A stretch of 64,000 nt of DNA from Algoriphagus boseongensis (GCF_004362805.1 NZ_SNYF01000006.1:744001-808000), one strand, 5' to 3'. Counted from the stretch's first letter, positions 42,726 to 52,114 are shown. Made by a program: numbers and translations. Notes: generated by a model not told the origin, from the letters alone.

Positions 42726-43663
42726 AAGAGAAAGAATAGATAGGCCGCATATCCCGCCAAAAGAATGGATCCCTCAAAAAAGGAGATTTTCATTTTTGTT
42801 CGCATCAGAGGGAATAGGATCAGTGAAAATCCAATCATCCAGAGGTAGTCCGATTGCAAAAATTCATCCGAAACGCTGATTGGTTTCACGATTGCCGTCA
42901 GCCCAATTATGGATAAGATATTCATGATATTGCTACCAAGAATATTTCCTAAAGCCAAGTCAGTTCTTTTAGATAATGCTGCCAAAATGGAAGTTATCAA
43001 TTCGGGTAAGCTCGTTCCTATCGCGATGATAGTAATTCCAATTACCCGTTCGGAGACCCCAAATTCTCTGGAAATTAAGACGGCATTTTCTACCAGGAGT
43101 TCGGAACCAAAATAAAGGCCTACAATCCCTCCAAAAAATAAGGCAATTGAGACGAGCCAAGAGTAATCCTTAACCTCTTCCAAGTCTTCCAAAACTACTT
43201 CTTTTTCTTCCTTGATCCCCTGACCTAGATTTCTGAATAGATAGGCATTAAAAACAATGAATCCTCCAAATAATAAAATTCCTTTCCACAATCCGATTTC
43301 ATTATTCAAGCTAAGTAGATAAAATGCGATGGTGACAATCACCATCAGGGAATAATCAAATCGTAAATGTTCCCTTCTAATTAAGATTGGGTAAAAAAGC
43401 CCAGAAATACCCAATACCAGAGCAATATTGGCGATGTTTGACCCAACAACATTTCCTATAGAAATGTCGCTATTTCCCTTCAAGGCAGCATTTAAGCTCA
43501 CCAGTAATTCAGGGGCCGACGTTCCGAAAGCGACAACAGTTAATCCAATTAATCCTGAGCTCATTCCCAATTTCAAGGCAATAGATGAGGCTCCATCAAC
43601 CAAAAACTTACCACCGAGAAGAAGGATTGCTAATCCAACAAATAGAAATAAATAAGGGGTCAT
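42722..43663 (-). CDS. calcium/sodium antiporter (CaCA family)
   Basis: A 313-residue, roughly ten-helix membrane protein with the two inverted alpha repeats of cation/Ca2+ exchangers: GTSAPELLVS in the first half and GTSLPELITS in the second, each followed by GNVVGSN or GNILGSN. It exchanges Ca2+ for Na+ across the inner membrane, as YrbG-like proteins are predicted to do. It lies 3 bases after upp and overlaps the next gene, so upp, antiporter and small membrane protein are probably cotranscribed. Confidence 0.92.
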   Translation of the reverse strand: MTPYLFLFVGLAILLLGGKFLVDGASSIALKLGMSSGLIGLTVVAFGTSAPELLVSLNAALKGNSDISIGNVVGSNIANIALVLGISGLFYPILIRREHLRFDYSLMVIVTIAFYLLSLNNEIGLWKGILLFGGFIVFNAYLFRNLGQGIKEEKEVVLEDLEEVKDYSWLVSIALFFGGIVGLYFGSELLVENAVLISREFGVSERVIGITIIAIGTSLPELITSILAALSKRTDLALGNILGSNIMNILSIIGLTAIVKPISVSDEFLQSDYLWMIGFSLILFPLMRTKMKISFFEGSILLAGYAAYLFFLL

Positions 43664-43666
43664 TAC

Positions 43667-44305
43667 TCAAAGTTTTTGTCCGAAAGCCAAATCCCCAGCA
43701 TCTCCTAATCCGGGAACTATATAGGAATCGGCATTTAGTTTTTCATCAATTGCTCCTATCCATAGTTGATAGGGGATTTTCAAATGCTCTTGAATGTATT
43801 GAATCCCTTCAGGGGCAGCAATTACACAGGCAATGTGGATGATTTTTGGTGTTCCATGTTGTAAAAGGGTTGTGATAGATTCCATGAAAGATTTGCCAGT
43901 GGCAAGCATGGGGTCTGCCAAGATTACGATTTTACCTTCCAGTGATGGAGATGCGTGATATCCTAAATTGATTTTAATGGTTTCTCCCTCTTCACGAAAT
44001 GCACCTATAAATCCACTTTCAGCATTGTCGAAAAAATTTAAAAATCCTTGGTAGAAAGGAAGTGAAGCTCTTAAGATTACAAAAATTACAGGCTTTTCTT
44101 TAGGTAATAATACTTTGGTAGTTTCCAAAGGAGTCTTTACATCTTTAGGAGAAAATTCGAAGGATTTCGAAACTTCATAGGCCATAATTTCGCCTAACCT
44201 TTCTAAGTTTTTTCTAAACCTAAGTGAATCCTTTTGAATTTGAACATCTCTTAATTCAGCTAGGAATTTATTAGCAACGCTTGGATTTTCGGTTAATACA
44301 AACAT
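43667..44305 (-). CDS. upp: uracil phosphoribosyltransferase
   Basis: Upp makes UMP from uracil and PRPP. The PRPP motif ILADPMLATGKS and the uracil-binding VPGLGDAGDLAFG at the C-terminus are diagnostic. At 212 residues the length is standard. It heads a small minus-strand operon with the antiporter. Its start is 15 bases from a hairpin that ends the upstream OmpA gene. Confidence 0.95.
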   Translation of the reverse strand: MFVLTENPSVANKFLAELRDVQIQKDSLRFRKNLERLGEIMAYEVSKSFEFSPKDVKTPLETTKVLLPKEKPVIFVILRASLPFYQGFLNFFDNAESGFIGAFREEGETIKINLGYHASPSLEGKIVILADPMLATGKSFMESITTLLQHGTPKIIHIACVIAAPEGIQYIQEHLKIPYQLWIGAIDEKLNADSYIVPGLGDAGDLAFGQKL

Positions 44306-44319
44306 GGAGCTAAGATATA

Positions 44320-44353
44320 AAAAATGCCCGGTGTGTTAGCCGGGCATTTTTTA
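44320..44353 (-). terminator. terminator of the OmpA-family gene (copy 2)
   Basis: AAAAAATGCCCGG (44320-44332) pairs with CCGGGCATTTTTT (44341-44353) around an eight-base loop, just after the stop of the OmpA-like gene on the minus strand. Confidence 0.85.
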
Positions 44354-44355
44354 AG

Positions 44356-45645
44356 TTATTTGATTTCAAAGCTGACTCTTCTAGCCATTTGACGGGCATC
44401 TGCAGATTTTTTATCTACGCTTGTGTCTTCTCCATATCCTTTATAACTAAGTCGGGAAGAATCAATTCCAGAGGCAATCAAAATATCGTAAACTGATTTT
44501 GCTCGTTTTTCAGAGAGTTTGATGTTATAATTTTCCTCTCCAAGCTCGTCTGCGTAGCCTTTAATTTCAAGGTCTATTCCTGGATTTTTCTTTAAGAAAT
44601 TAGCCACATAAGAAATTGAATTCATTGAATAGCTTTGAGGACTTGCGCTGTCGAATGCAAAGTAGGCATTTACATAGCCATCTTGGATTGCCTTTTTTAA
44701 GTAATCTGCTTGTTCAGTGATTTCTTCAATTGGACATCCGCCATTTGCGCTTGGACCAGGAAGGAAAGGACATTTGTCAAGATGGTCTGCTAAACCATCA
44801 TTATCAGAGTCTAATGTGGTGCCATTAAAAGAGACGTGGGCTCCAGCCGGAGTATTAGGTTCTTTATCCAGATAGTCAGAAACACCATCCCCATCTGAAT
44901 CCTTCAGAAGGTCTTTGATGCTATTGATTTCGCTTGCTAATTCTTCTTTAGTAGCATATTTATCAGCTGCTATATACCAATCAGCGTGTTCTTCTTGCTT
45001 TCCTAGATAGAAATGTAACCCAAGAGTTCCTGTCCACCATCCTCCAGGGGCATGTACAAATGGATTTGCTGGTGGGTTGGGCTGTATTGGAGCATTAAAG
45101 CTATTCCCATCAAAAGTATAAGTTTGTCTTCCGTTGTGAATATAGGTGATGTCCCCTGCAAGAGCCACCCTTGAACTGATCTTGTATTGACCAGTAATTC
45201 CTGTTATAATATTATATACGTAGTCTGACTCTTGATTAAAAACGGTTTGTTCGAAACTCATTCTTCCAAAACCTGCACCAAAGTGTCCAAGAAGTCCTAT
45301 ACGACGATTTAGGTTTTCAAAATTCATTACTCTACCCAAATTCCAAACCATCTGAAGATCCGCTCTTAAATAGTTTGTTGTGAATTCTGGGCTTTTCCCT
45401 TTTGTTTCTCGAAAGCTACCTAGTCCAGCATCTCCTTTTATTCCAAAATATTCATTGAACATATAACGACCAGCGATATCAAAATGTCCAATATTGAGAG
45501 TTGGGGAATAGTAGTTCCCAGTTAAAGGACCCATGGATTTATTAAATCCTCCATTTAATTCAATTGACCATTGATTAAATTCTTTTTGAGCAAATAGACC
45601 AACCGTTACCCCTTGAAGGAGTATTAAAAGAATTAACTGTTTCAT
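44356..45645 (-). CDS. OmpA family outer-membrane protein (copy 2)
   Basis: A 429-residue protein with signal peptide (LLQGVTVGLFAQ), an N-terminal beta-barrel of about 200 residues, a linker of two thrombospondin type 3 calcium-binding repeats (DSDGDGVSDYLDKEP, DSDNDGLADHLDKCP) and a C-terminal OmpA peptidoglycan-binding domain (about 305-429, GYADELGEENYNIKLSEKRA). It anchors the outer membrane to the cell wall. It is the downstream paralogue of the gene at 45758 and has its own promoter and terminator. Confidence 0.92.
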   Translation of the reverse strand: MKQLILLILLQGVTVGLFAQKEFNQWSIELNGGFNKSMGPLTGNYYSPTLNIGHFDIAGRYMFNEYFGIKGDAGLGSFRETKGKSPEFTTNYLRADLQMVWNLGRVMNFENLNRRIGLLGHFGAGFGRMSFEQTVFNQESDYVYNIITGITGQYKISSRVALAGDITYIHNGRQTYTFDGNSFNAPIQPNPPANPFVHAPGGWWTGTLGLHFYLGKQEEHADWYIAADKYATKEELASEINSIKDLLKDSDGDGVSDYLDKEPNTPAGAHVSFNGTTLDSDNDGLADHLDKCPFLPGPSANGGCPIEEITEQADYLKKAIQDGYVNAYFAFDSASPQSYSMNSISYVANFLKKNPGIDLEIKGYADELGEENYNIKLSEKRAKSVYDILIASGIDSSRLSYKGYGEDTSVDKKSADARQMARRVSFEIK

Positions 45646-45672
45646 TTATAAAGATGATTAAGGATGACAGGT

Positions 45673-45680
45673 CAAAGTTA
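45673..45680 (-). promoter_or_regulatory. -7 box of OmpA copy 2
   Basis: The minus strand reads TAACTTTG, an exact TAnnTTTG, about 28 bases before the start codon. The -33 region is weak (GTT). Confidence 0.5.
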
Positions 45681-45710
45681 GCAATTCTTTGAAATGTTAA
45701 CCTATAAACG

Positions 45711-45739
45711 AAAAAAGCCCGATCATATGATCGGGCTTT
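45711..45739 (-). terminator. terminator of OmpA copy 1
   Basis: A perfect palindrome AAAGCCCGATCAT / ATGATCGGGCTTT (45714-45739) is flanked by a further run of A that reads as T on the minus strand. Confidence 0.85.
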
Positions 45740-45757
45740 GATCAGAATAATATCTGA

Positions 45758-47035
45758 TTATTTAATTTCGAAGCTAGCTCTTCTTGCCATTTGGCGAGCA
45801 TCAGCAGATGATTTGTCTACGCTAGTATCTTCTCCATATCCTTTGTAAGAAAGTCTGGAAGCATCAATTCCTGAGGCAACCAAAAGATCATATACAGCTT
45901 GAGCTCTTCTCTCAGACAATTTGATGTTATAGTCTTCTGGACCTAGTTCATCAGCATATCCTTTTACTTCAACTTTAACTCCAGGATTTCTCTTAAGGAA
46001 ATTAGATACGTATTGAGCAGCACTTACAGAATACCCTAGTGGCTTATCGCTATCGAATGCATAATAAACGTTCACATATCCGTCATTGATAGCTTTTTTC
46101 AAGAAGTCAACCTCTTCTCTAACCTCTTCAACTGGGCATCCATTTGTAGATGCAGGACCAGGAAGGAATGGACACTTATCAAGATGGTCTGGGGTGCCGT
46201 CACCATCAGAATCAAGAGTAGTACCAGCAGCATTAACTCTTGCTCCAGCAGGTGTATTTGGTTCTTTATCCAAATAATCTGGAACTCCATCACCGTCAGA
46301 ATCCTTCAACATATCTTTGATACCGTTGATTTGAGTAGCCAACTCTTCTTTAGTAGCATACTTGTCAGCAGCAATGTACCAATCAGCATGTTGTTCTGCT
46401 TTACCTAGGTAAATATTCAATCCTAAGGTTCCAGACCACCAAGTGCCGTTAGCACCATAGAAACCGTTGTTAATATCAGGATAGATAAAGGTGGCTCCAT
46501 CCCAAGTAACAGTTTGACGACCATTCAACACAGTTGAAATGTCACCTACTAAAGCAACTTTTTCGCTGATTTTGAATTGAGGCGTAATACCAAAGATTAA
46601 GGTATATACATTGTCAGTAAAATCATTGAATCTGTTTTCTTCTGGATTTACCACTCCAATACCAGCACCACCATGAAGCAATAATCCAAATCTTCTAGTG
46701 AATGATTCGAAGTTCATGATTCTGCCGATGTTAGCAACACCCTGAAGGTTTAATCGATTGTACTTAGTTCTGAATTCAGGACTTTCGTCTTTAACTTCTT
46801 TTACAGTTCCAAATCCATAATCAAGTTTTAAACCGAACTTCTCGTTAAACATGTAACGAGCGCCGAACTCAACATGACCCAAGTTGAGTGTTGGAGAAAG
46901 ATAACCTCCGGTCAATGGTGCCATTGGCTTGTTAAAACCTCCGCCAAATTCAATGGACCACTTGTTGAAGTCTTGGGCGTTGGCAGCTACTGCCAAAGCT
47001 CCAGCCATAATAGTAGATAGTATTAGTTTTTTCAT
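45758..47035 (-). CDS. OmpA family outer-membrane protein (copy 1)
   Basis: The 425-residue protein has signal peptide MKKLILSTIMAGALAVAANAQ, then a beta-barrel domain, the two TSP type 3 repeats (DSDGDGVPDYLDKEP, DSDGDGTPDHLDKCP) and an OmpA C-terminal domain nearly identical to copy 2. The barrel halves diverge more than the wall-binding halves. Its promoter is the best consensus match in the window, which suggests high expression, as for a major outer-membrane protein. Confidence 0.94.
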   Translation of the reverse strand: MKKLILSTIMAGALAVAANAQDFNKWSIEFGGGFNKPMAPLTGGYLSPTLNLGHVEFGARYMFNEKFGLKLDYGFGTVKEVKDESPEFRTKYNRLNLQGVANIGRIMNFESFTRRFGLLLHGGAGIGVVNPEENRFNDFTDNVYTLIFGITPQFKISEKVALVGDISTVLNGRQTVTWDGATFIYPDINNGFYGANGTWWSGTLGLNIYLGKAEQHADWYIAADKYATKEELATQINGIKDMLKDSDGDGVPDYLDKEPNTPAGARVNAAGTTLDSDGDGTPDHLDKCPFLPGPASTNGCPVEEVREEVDFLKKAINDGYVNVYYAFDSDKPLGYSVSAAQYVSNFLKRNPGVKVEVKGYADELGPEDYNIKLSERRAQAVYDLLVASGIDASRLSYKGYGEDTSVDKSSADARQMARRASFEIK

Positions 47036-47089
47036 GAGAAAAAATTTTTGTTCCAGTTTATTTTATTTAGTGATTGATGGATGAGAAAG

Positions 47090-47119
47090 CAAATTTATAA
47101 ACTTTTAACTTACTGCAAA
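47090..47119 (-). promoter_or_regulatory. strong promoter of OmpA copy 1
   Basis: On the minus strand TTTG (47116-47119) is followed after 18 bases by TAAATTTGC (box 47090-47097), a full match to the Bacteroidota consensus. A second TAAATTTG box lies at 47116-47123. The 5' leader is about 48 bases. Confidence 0.75.
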
Positions 47120-47206
47120 TTTAGATGAATAATTTTATTACCAATTGAGAATCCCAAATAAATAAGTGTTTTTTTGAATATAAGTTTAATTTAATACACA
47201 TAATTA

Positions 47207-48124
47207 ATGCCAAATTGGAATTTTTTGTTTGATATGCTTAAAATTCAGAGCGTATCTGGAGATGAAGAATCTGTTAGTAAATTCATATTAGAATCCATCA
47301 ATCAACGGAAGAAGAACTGGATTGTTACACCAGAAATTTATTCTGGAGAAAAATTTCACGATTGTATTCTTTTAAAATTTGGTAATCCTACAACAGCAGT
47401 TTTTGCTCATATGGATACCATTGGATTTATGGTAAGGTATGACAATCAGCTAATTCCAATTGGAGGCCCAGAGATAATTCCAGATGTTAAGTTAACTGGA
47501 AGAGATAAATTTGGAGAAATACGCTGTTCATTACTTGGGGATGAGGAAGGAATATTTCATGATTTCCCAAGAGGAATTGAAAGAGGAACAAGACTTTCTT
47601 TCGAACAAAATATTCGAATGGATTCAGAATTTATCCAAGCGGCCTATCTGGACAATCGACTCGGGATATTTACTGCCTTAGAACTTTGTGAAACTTTAGA
47701 AAATTGTTGGGTGGTTTTTTCCACGTATGAAGAGCATGGTGGTGGAAGCATGCCTTTTCTTTTAAAATTTATCCAAGAAACCGGTCCAGTTAAAAATGCA
47801 CTGATTTCAGATATTACCTGGATCACAGACGGGGTTCACCATCATGAAGGTGTGGTGATCTCAATTCGTGATAAGTTTATCCCAAGGAAAAAATTTCTCG
47901 ACCGGATTATTAATCTTGCTCAAAAATCGGGAATTCCCTTTCAATTAGAGGTAGAAGCCCATGGAGGAAGTGATGGGAGAGAGGTCCAATTTTCTCCTTA
48001 TGCAATTGACTGGTGCTTTATTGGTGCGCCTGAAGATAATGTGCACACTCCTGATGAAAAGGTCTCTTTAAAAGATTTGGACTCAATGATCCAGATGTAT
48101 CAATATTTAATGAAAGAGCTTTAA
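47207..48124 (+). CDS. M42/M20-like zinc aminopeptidase
   Basis: The 305-residue protein has the metal and catalytic residues of the M42 clan: AHMDTIG (H68, D70), LDN with the bridging D149, the EE pair E175-E176 in STYEEHGGG, D202 in ISDIT and a C-terminal HTPDE histidine. It should remove N-terminal residues from peptides in the cytoplasm; no signal peptide is present. It is a little shorter than typical M42 members (about 340-360). The hpt start follows 2 bases after its stop. Confidence 0.88.
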   Translation: MPNWNFLFDMLKIQSVSGDEESVSKFILESINQRKKNWIVTPEIYSGEKFHDCILLKFGNPTTAVFAHMDTIGFMVRYDNQLIPIGGPEIIPDVKLTGRDKFGEIRCSLLGDEEGIFHDFPRGIERGTRLSFEQNIRMDSEFIQAAYLDNRLGIFTALELCETLENCWVVFSTYEEHGGGSMPFLLKFIQETGPVKNALISDITWITDGVHHHEGVVISIRDKFIPRKKFLDRIINLAQKSGIPFQLEVEAHGGSDGREVQFSPYAIDWCFIGAPEDNVHTPDEKVSLKDLDSMIQMYQYLMKEL

Positions 48125-48126
48125 AC

Positions 48127-48666
48127 ATGCAAAAAATAAAAATCCACGATAAAGTATTTGAACCATACTTGACGGCTGATCGGATAAGAGCAAGAATAGC
48201 AGAATTAGGAAAGGAAATTTCCAATGACTTTGTAGGTGAAAAAGTCATTTTGCTTGGAGTCTTAAATGGTTCTTTTATCGTGATGGCGGACCTTGCCAGA
48301 GAAATTGATCTTCATGTAACCTGTGAATTTTTAAGAATTTCCTCTTATTCGGGAATAGAGACTACAGGAAAAGTCAAATCGATTTTGGGATTAAACATAG
48401 ATTTGAAGGATTGCTCAGTAATTATTGTGGAGGACATTGTAGATACTGGAATTAGCATGAAATATTTGGTTGAGGAGCTGGAAAAGCAAAAACCAAAGAA
48501 AATCGCCATCGCCACTTTGCTCTTTAAAAAGGAAGCTTTCCGCTTTAATTATCCTCTAGATTATGTGGGTTTTGAAATTCCGAATAAATTTGTCGTCGGT
48601 TACGGCCTTGATTATGATGGATTGGGAAGAAATCTCAAGGATATCTATCAGCTAAGTATTACTTAA
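48127..48666 (+). CDS. hpt: hypoxanthine phosphoribosyltransferase
   Basis: The 179-residue purine salvage enzyme converts hypoxanthine, and usually guanine, to the nucleotide with PRPP. The motif IIVEDIVDTG is the PRPP loop, GVLNGSFIV the first loop, and the late VGYGLDYDGLGRNL holds the purine site. It is cotranscribed with the M42 peptidase and adk, grouping salvage and adenylate balance. Confidence 0.94.
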   Translation: MQKIKIHDKVFEPYLTADRIRARIAELGKEISNDFVGEKVILLGVLNGSFIVMADLAREIDLHVTCEFLRISSYSGIETTGKVKSILGLNIDLKDCSVIIVEDIVDTGISMKYLVEELEKQKPKKIAIATLLFKKEAFRFNYPLDYVGFEIPNKFVVGYGLDYDGLGRNLKDIYQLSIT

Positions 48667-48682
48667 ATTCCAGAATTCGAAA

Positions 48683-49255
48683 ATGCTGAATATTGTTCTT
48701 TTTGGCCCTCCAGGAGCAGGGAAAGGCACGCAGAGTGAAAAATTAATCTCCAAATACGGTTTGACGCATTTGTCAACTGGAGATTTGTTTAGAAAACATC
48801 TTGGAGAAGGTACTGACCTTGGAAATCTTGCCAAGAAGTATATGAATGAAGGCCACTTAGTACCTGATGAAGTGGTTATCGGGATGGTTGAGGATAAAAT
48901 CAATTCTACAATCAGTAGCAAAGGTTTTATTTTCGATGGATTTCCGAGAACAACAGCCCAAGCTGAAGCTTTGGATACCATGCTGGAAAAAAACGGAATG
49001 AAAATCTCCGGTATGATAGCCTTGGATGTTCCTGAGTTGGTTTTGAAAGAAAGAATCAAGGAAAGAGGAAAAACTTCAGGTCGGGTAGATGACCAAGATG
49101 AAGAAAAAATAAATACAAGAATTAAAGTTTACCTAGCAGAAACATTCCCTGTGGCGGAATATTATGAAAAGCAGGGTAAACTTCAGAAAATTAACGGAGT
49201 AGGTGAGATCGAAGAGATTTTTTCCTTGATCTCCAATGTAGTGGATAGCTACTGA
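48683..49255 (+). CDS. adk: adenylate kinase
   Basis: Adk interconverts ATP, AMP and ADP. The P-loop GPPGAGKGTQ is at the N-terminus, FDGFPRT binds AMP, and RGKTSGRVDD begins a short LID without zinc cysteines. The 190-residue length is that of the short-LID form. It follows hpt by 16 bases and is followed by a hairpin with a T-run. Confidence 0.96.
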   Translation: MLNIVLFGPPGAGKGTQSEKLISKYGLTHLSTGDLFRKHLGEGTDLGNLAKKYMNEGHLVPDEVVIGMVEDKINSTISSKGFIFDGFPRTTAQAEALDTMLEKNGMKISGMIALDVPELVLKERIKERGKTSGRVDDQDEEKINTRIKVYLAETFPVAEYYEKQGKLQKINGVGEIEEIFSLISNVVDSY

Positions 49256-49270
49256 TTCCCAGCGATTCCT

Positions 49271-49278
49271 TAATTTTG
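49271..49278 (+). promoter_or_regulatory. possible -7 box upstream of obg
   Basis: TAATTTTG is an exact TAnnTTTG match in the adk-obg gap. If active it would start transcription near 49284, upstream of the hairpin at 49293, so that hairpin would lie in the obg leader. Confidence 0.35.
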
Positions 49279-49292
49279 CAATTCCAAGACTT

Positions 49293-49319
49293 GGCTAGGC
49301 TCTCGGGCTTAGCCTTTTT
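49293..49319 (+). terminator. hairpin with T-run between adk and obg
   Basis: GGCTAGG (49293-49299) pairs with CTTAGCC (49308-49314), one G-U pair included, followed by five T. It probably ends the adk transcript; because a -7 box lies upstream it could instead attenuate obg. Confidence 0.6.
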
Positions 49320-49331
49320 CTTTCTACGCTT

Positions 49332-50324
49332 ATGGCAGATTCCAATTTCATTGATTACGTAAAGTTTTGTTCCAGATCAGGTGCAGGTGGTGCCGGTTCG
49401 GTTCATTTTCGACGAGAAAAGCACGTCCCAAAGGGTGGGCCTGACGGTGGAGACGGAGGAAGAGGAGGTCACATTATTCTGAGAGGGACAACCCAAGTTT
49501 GGACTTTACTTCATTTGAAATATAAAAAACATGTAATTGCAGAGGCAGGAAAAGGAGGCGAAGGAGGACGAAGAACAGGTGCCGATGGAAAAGATGTAAT
49601 CCTTGAAGTTCCTTTGGGAACAGTAGCCAAAGATGCAGAGACTGGAGAAAAGCGATTTGAAATCACCGAAGATGGGCAAGAAGTAATTCTTACCCGAGGT
49701 GGTCGCGGAGGATTAGGAAACGATCATTTTAAAACTGCCACTAACCAGGCTCCTCATTATGCTCAACCAGGGGAAGACGGAATTGAAGAGTGGATTATTT
49801 TGGAGCTTAAGCTACTGGCAGATGTTGGTTTGGTTGGATTCCCAAATGCAGGGAAATCCACTTTATTATCCTCTATTTCTGCTGCTAGACCTGAAATCGG
49901 AGACTACCCATTTACTACTTTAGTTCCCAATCTCGGAGTAGTGAGCTATCGGGATGACAGGTCTTTTGTCATGGCTGATATTCCCGGAATTATTGAAGGG
50001 GCTGCCGAAGGTAGAGGGCTTGGAATTCGATTTTTGAGGCATATTGAGAGGAATTCGATTCTGCTTTTTTTGATTCCTGCCGATGCTCCTGACATCAAAA
50101 AACAATACAAAATTCTTCTCGGGGAATTGGAGAAATACAATCCTGAGCTTCTGGATAAAAAAAGAATTCTGGCGATCTCAAAGGCAGACATGCTTGATGA
50201 GGAACTCATGAAAGAAATGGAGCTGGAAATACCAAAAGGAATTCCTTATGTCTTCATTTCCTCAGTGAGTCAGTATAATCTTGATAAATTAAAAGATTTG
50301 ATCTGGCAGGCACTTCATGCCTAA
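49332..50324 (+). CDS. obg: Obg GTPase
   Basis: Obg is an essential GTPase linked to 50S assembly and stress control. The N-terminal glycine-rich Obg fold ([20 protein letters not shown], then GGDGGRGG) covers about the first 155 residues and the G domain has GFPNAGKST (G1), DIPG (G3) and SKAD (G4). The length of 330 is that of the short form without a C-terminal extension. GrpE follows 77 bases after its stop. Confidence 0.96.
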   Translation: MADSNFIDYVKFCSRSGAGGAGSVHFRREKHVPKGGPDGGDGGRGGHIILRGTTQVWTLLHLKYKKHVIAEAGKGGEGGRRTGADGKDVILEVPLGTVAKDAETGEKRFEITEDGQEVILTRGGRGGLGNDHFKTATNQAPHYAQPGEDGIEEWIILELKLLADVGLVGFPNAGKSTLLSSISAARPEIGDYPFTTLVPNLGVVSYRDDRSFVMADIPGIIEGAAEGRGLGIRFLRHIERNSILLFLIPADAPDIKKQYKILLGELEKYNPELLDKKRILAISKADMLDEELMKEMELEIPKGIPYVFISSVSQYNLDKLKDLIWQALHA

Positions 50325-50326
50325 AA

Positions 50327-50373
50327 GTGTCACTTTGGCAGGATTCATTCTCTGGCAAAGTCATTGTAGCCAC
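50327..50373 (+). promoter_or_regulatory. imperfect inverted repeat upstream of grpE
   Basis: ACTTTGGCA pairs, apart from one central base, with TGGCAAAGT across a 12-base spacer in the obg-grpE gap. The position before grpE-dnaJ suggests a heat-shock control site, but it does not match CIRCE and no regulator is identified here. Confidence 0.3.
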
Positions 50374-50401
50374 CCAAAGACCGACTATTGCTCAACTATT
50401 T

Positions 50402-50968
50402 ATGGAAAATAAAGAACAAGTAGAACAGGAAATCAATCAAAAAGCTGAAGGACAAATGGTTGAAGAAAATGCACAAAAAGAAGCAAACTCTGAAACCAAT
50501 GAGTCTCAGGCAGAAAATCAAGATTCAAAATTGGAAGCTGAAGTGGCAGATTTAAAAGATAAGTACCTAAGGTTGTACTCCGATTTTGAAAATTTTAGAA
50601 AAAGAACTGCCAAGGAAAGAATTGACCTGATCAAGACAGCTTCTGAAGAGGTTTTGAAGGATCTTATTCCTGTTGTAGATGACTTTGAAAGAGCTTTCAA
50701 GGCCGCAGAAAATGAAACTGAAGTTGCCAAAATCAAAGAAGGCAGCCAATTGATATTTCACAAGCTGGTAAGAATTTTAGAGTCCAAAGGCCTGAAAGCC
50801 ATGGATGATTTGGTAGGAAAGCCTTTCGATGCGGATACCCAAGAGGCAATCACCCAGATTCCTGCCCCAAGTGAAGAAATGAAAGGTGCAGTAATCGATG
50901 TAGTCGAAAAGGGCTACACCTTGGGTGACAAAGTGGTGAGATATGCTAAGGTGGTAACCGGAGCTTAA
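50402..50968 (+). CDS. grpE: nucleotide exchange factor GrpE
   Basis: GrpE releases ADP from DnaK. The ATG at 50402 gives 188 residues; an upstream GTG start would add 25 residues with no GrpE similarity. The acidic, disordered N-terminus is followed by a coiled coil ([26 protein letters not shown]) and the C-terminal beta domain (about 135-185). dnaJ starts 7 bases after its stop. DnaK itself is not in the window. Confidence 0.95.
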   Translation: MENKEQVEQEINQKAEGQMVEENAQKEANSETNESQAENQDSKLEAEVADLKDKYLRLYSDFENFRKRTAKERIDLIKTASEEVLKDLIPVVDDFERAFKAAENETEVAKIKEGSQLIFHKLVRILESKGLKAMDDLVGKPFDADTQEAITQIPAPSEEMKGAVIDVVEKGYTLGDKVVRYAKVVTGA

Positions 50969-50975
50969 TAAAATT

Positions 50976-52079
50976 ATGGCAAAAAGAGACTATTACGAGG
51001 TATTAGGGGTATCCAAATCCGCTAGCGCAGATGAGATCAAAAAGGCTTATCGAAAATTAGCGATTCAGTACCACCCAGATAAAAATCCTGACAATCCTGA
51101 AGCTGAAGAAAAATTCAAGGAGGCCGCAGAGGCTTATGAAGTTCTTAGCAATCCGGATAAAAAAGCCCGCTATGACCAATTTGGCCATCAGGGATTGGGT
51201 GGAAATGGCGGATATGGCGGAGCTGGGATGAATATGGAAGATATTTTCTCCCAGTTCGGTGATATTTTCGGAGGTGGAGGATTTGGGTCTTTCTTTGGAG
51301 GAGGCGGTGGCCGACGAACAAAAAAGGGTACAAATCTTAGAGTAAAACTCAAGTTAAATCTCCAGGAAATTGCCAATGGAGTTGAGAAGAAAATCAAAGT
51401 GAAGCGTCATGTGGTAGCTCCTGGGGTTAGCTTTAAGTCTTGTTCTACTTGCCAAGGAACCGGACAGATCAAAAAGGTGGTAAATACCATGCTGGGCCAA
51501 ATGGTCTCGGCTTCTACTTGTGCCGTTTGTGGTGGATCTGGTCAGATAGTGGATAAAAAGCCAGCTGAGGCAGATTCCCGAGGACTTATCATCAAAGAAG
51601 AAGTAATTACAATCAATATCCCAGGTGGAGTTGCAGACGGTATGCAGCTAAGCATGTCTGGAAAAGGAAATGAAATTCCCGGGGGTATTCCCGGTGATTT
51701 GCTGATTGTGATAGAGGAAGCAGAAGAAAATGTCTTCCAAAGAGAGGGAAATAATGTGATCTATGATCTGTATGTTTCTTTCATTCAGGCAGCCCTTGGT
51801 GATTCTGTAGAAGTTCCAACTATAGATGGAAAAGTAAAAATCAAAATAGATCCAGGAACTCAAAGCGGAAAAATGCTTCGCTTAAAGGGTAAGGGGATTA
51901 AGGATATCAATGGATATAGCAGGGGAGACCAATTGATCATGGTCAATGTATGGACTCCAACCCAGCTTTCCAGAGAAGAAAGAATTGCTTTGGAAGGAAT
52001 GAAGGATTCAGAAAACTTCAAACCTAACCCAGGACGTCAGGAAAAGACTTTCTTCGATAAAATGAAAGAATTTTTCTAA
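50976..52079 (+). CDS. dnaJ: chaperone DnaJ with reduced zinc domain
   Basis: DnaJ delivers substrates to DnaK. The J domain carries HPD at residues 33-35, followed by a Gly/Phe-rich region (about 70-113) and the C-terminal substrate domains. Classical type I DnaJ has four CxxCxGxG repeats binding two zinc ions; here only CSTCQGTG (C156, C159) and CAVCGGSG (C182, C185) are present, enough for one zinc. The segment between them is short rather than frameshifted, and the rest of the protein is full length (367), so the loss looks evolutionary. Confidence 0.95.
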   Translation: MAKRDYYEVLGVSKSASADEIKKAYRKLAIQYHPDKNPDNPEAEEKFKEAAEAYEVLSNPDKKARYDQFGHQGLGGNGGYGGAGMNMEDIFSQFGDIFGGGGFGSFFGGGGGRRTKKGTNLRVKLKLNLQEIANGVEKKIKVKRHVVAPGVSFKSCSTCQGTGQIKKVVNTMLGQMVSASTCAVCGGSGQIVDKKPAEADSRGLIIKEEVITINIPGGVADGMQLSMSGKGNEIPGGIPGDLLIVIEEAEENVFQREGNNVIYDLYVSFIQAALGDSVEVPTIDGKVKIKIDPGTQSGKMLRLKGKGIKDINGYSRGDQLIMVNVWTPTQLSREERIALEGMKDSENFKPNPGRQEKTFFDKMKEFF

Positions 52080-52087
52080 AAATGTTG

Positions 52088-52114
52088 AAGCCAGATGCAA
52101 ATCTGGCTTTTTTT
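52088..52114 (+). terminator. terminator after dnaJ
   Basis: AAGCCAGAT (52088-52096) pairs with ATCTGGCTT (52101-52109) around a GCAA loop, followed by a T-run. Confidence 0.85.

Noticed and set aside
46086..46408. Overlapping plus- and minus-strand ORFs opposite the TSP3/OmpA region
   Set aside because: They are shadows of a repetitive, well-supported coding region.
50327..50401. GTG extension of grpE
   Set aside because: The extra 25 residues have no GrpE similarity and the region looks regulatory.
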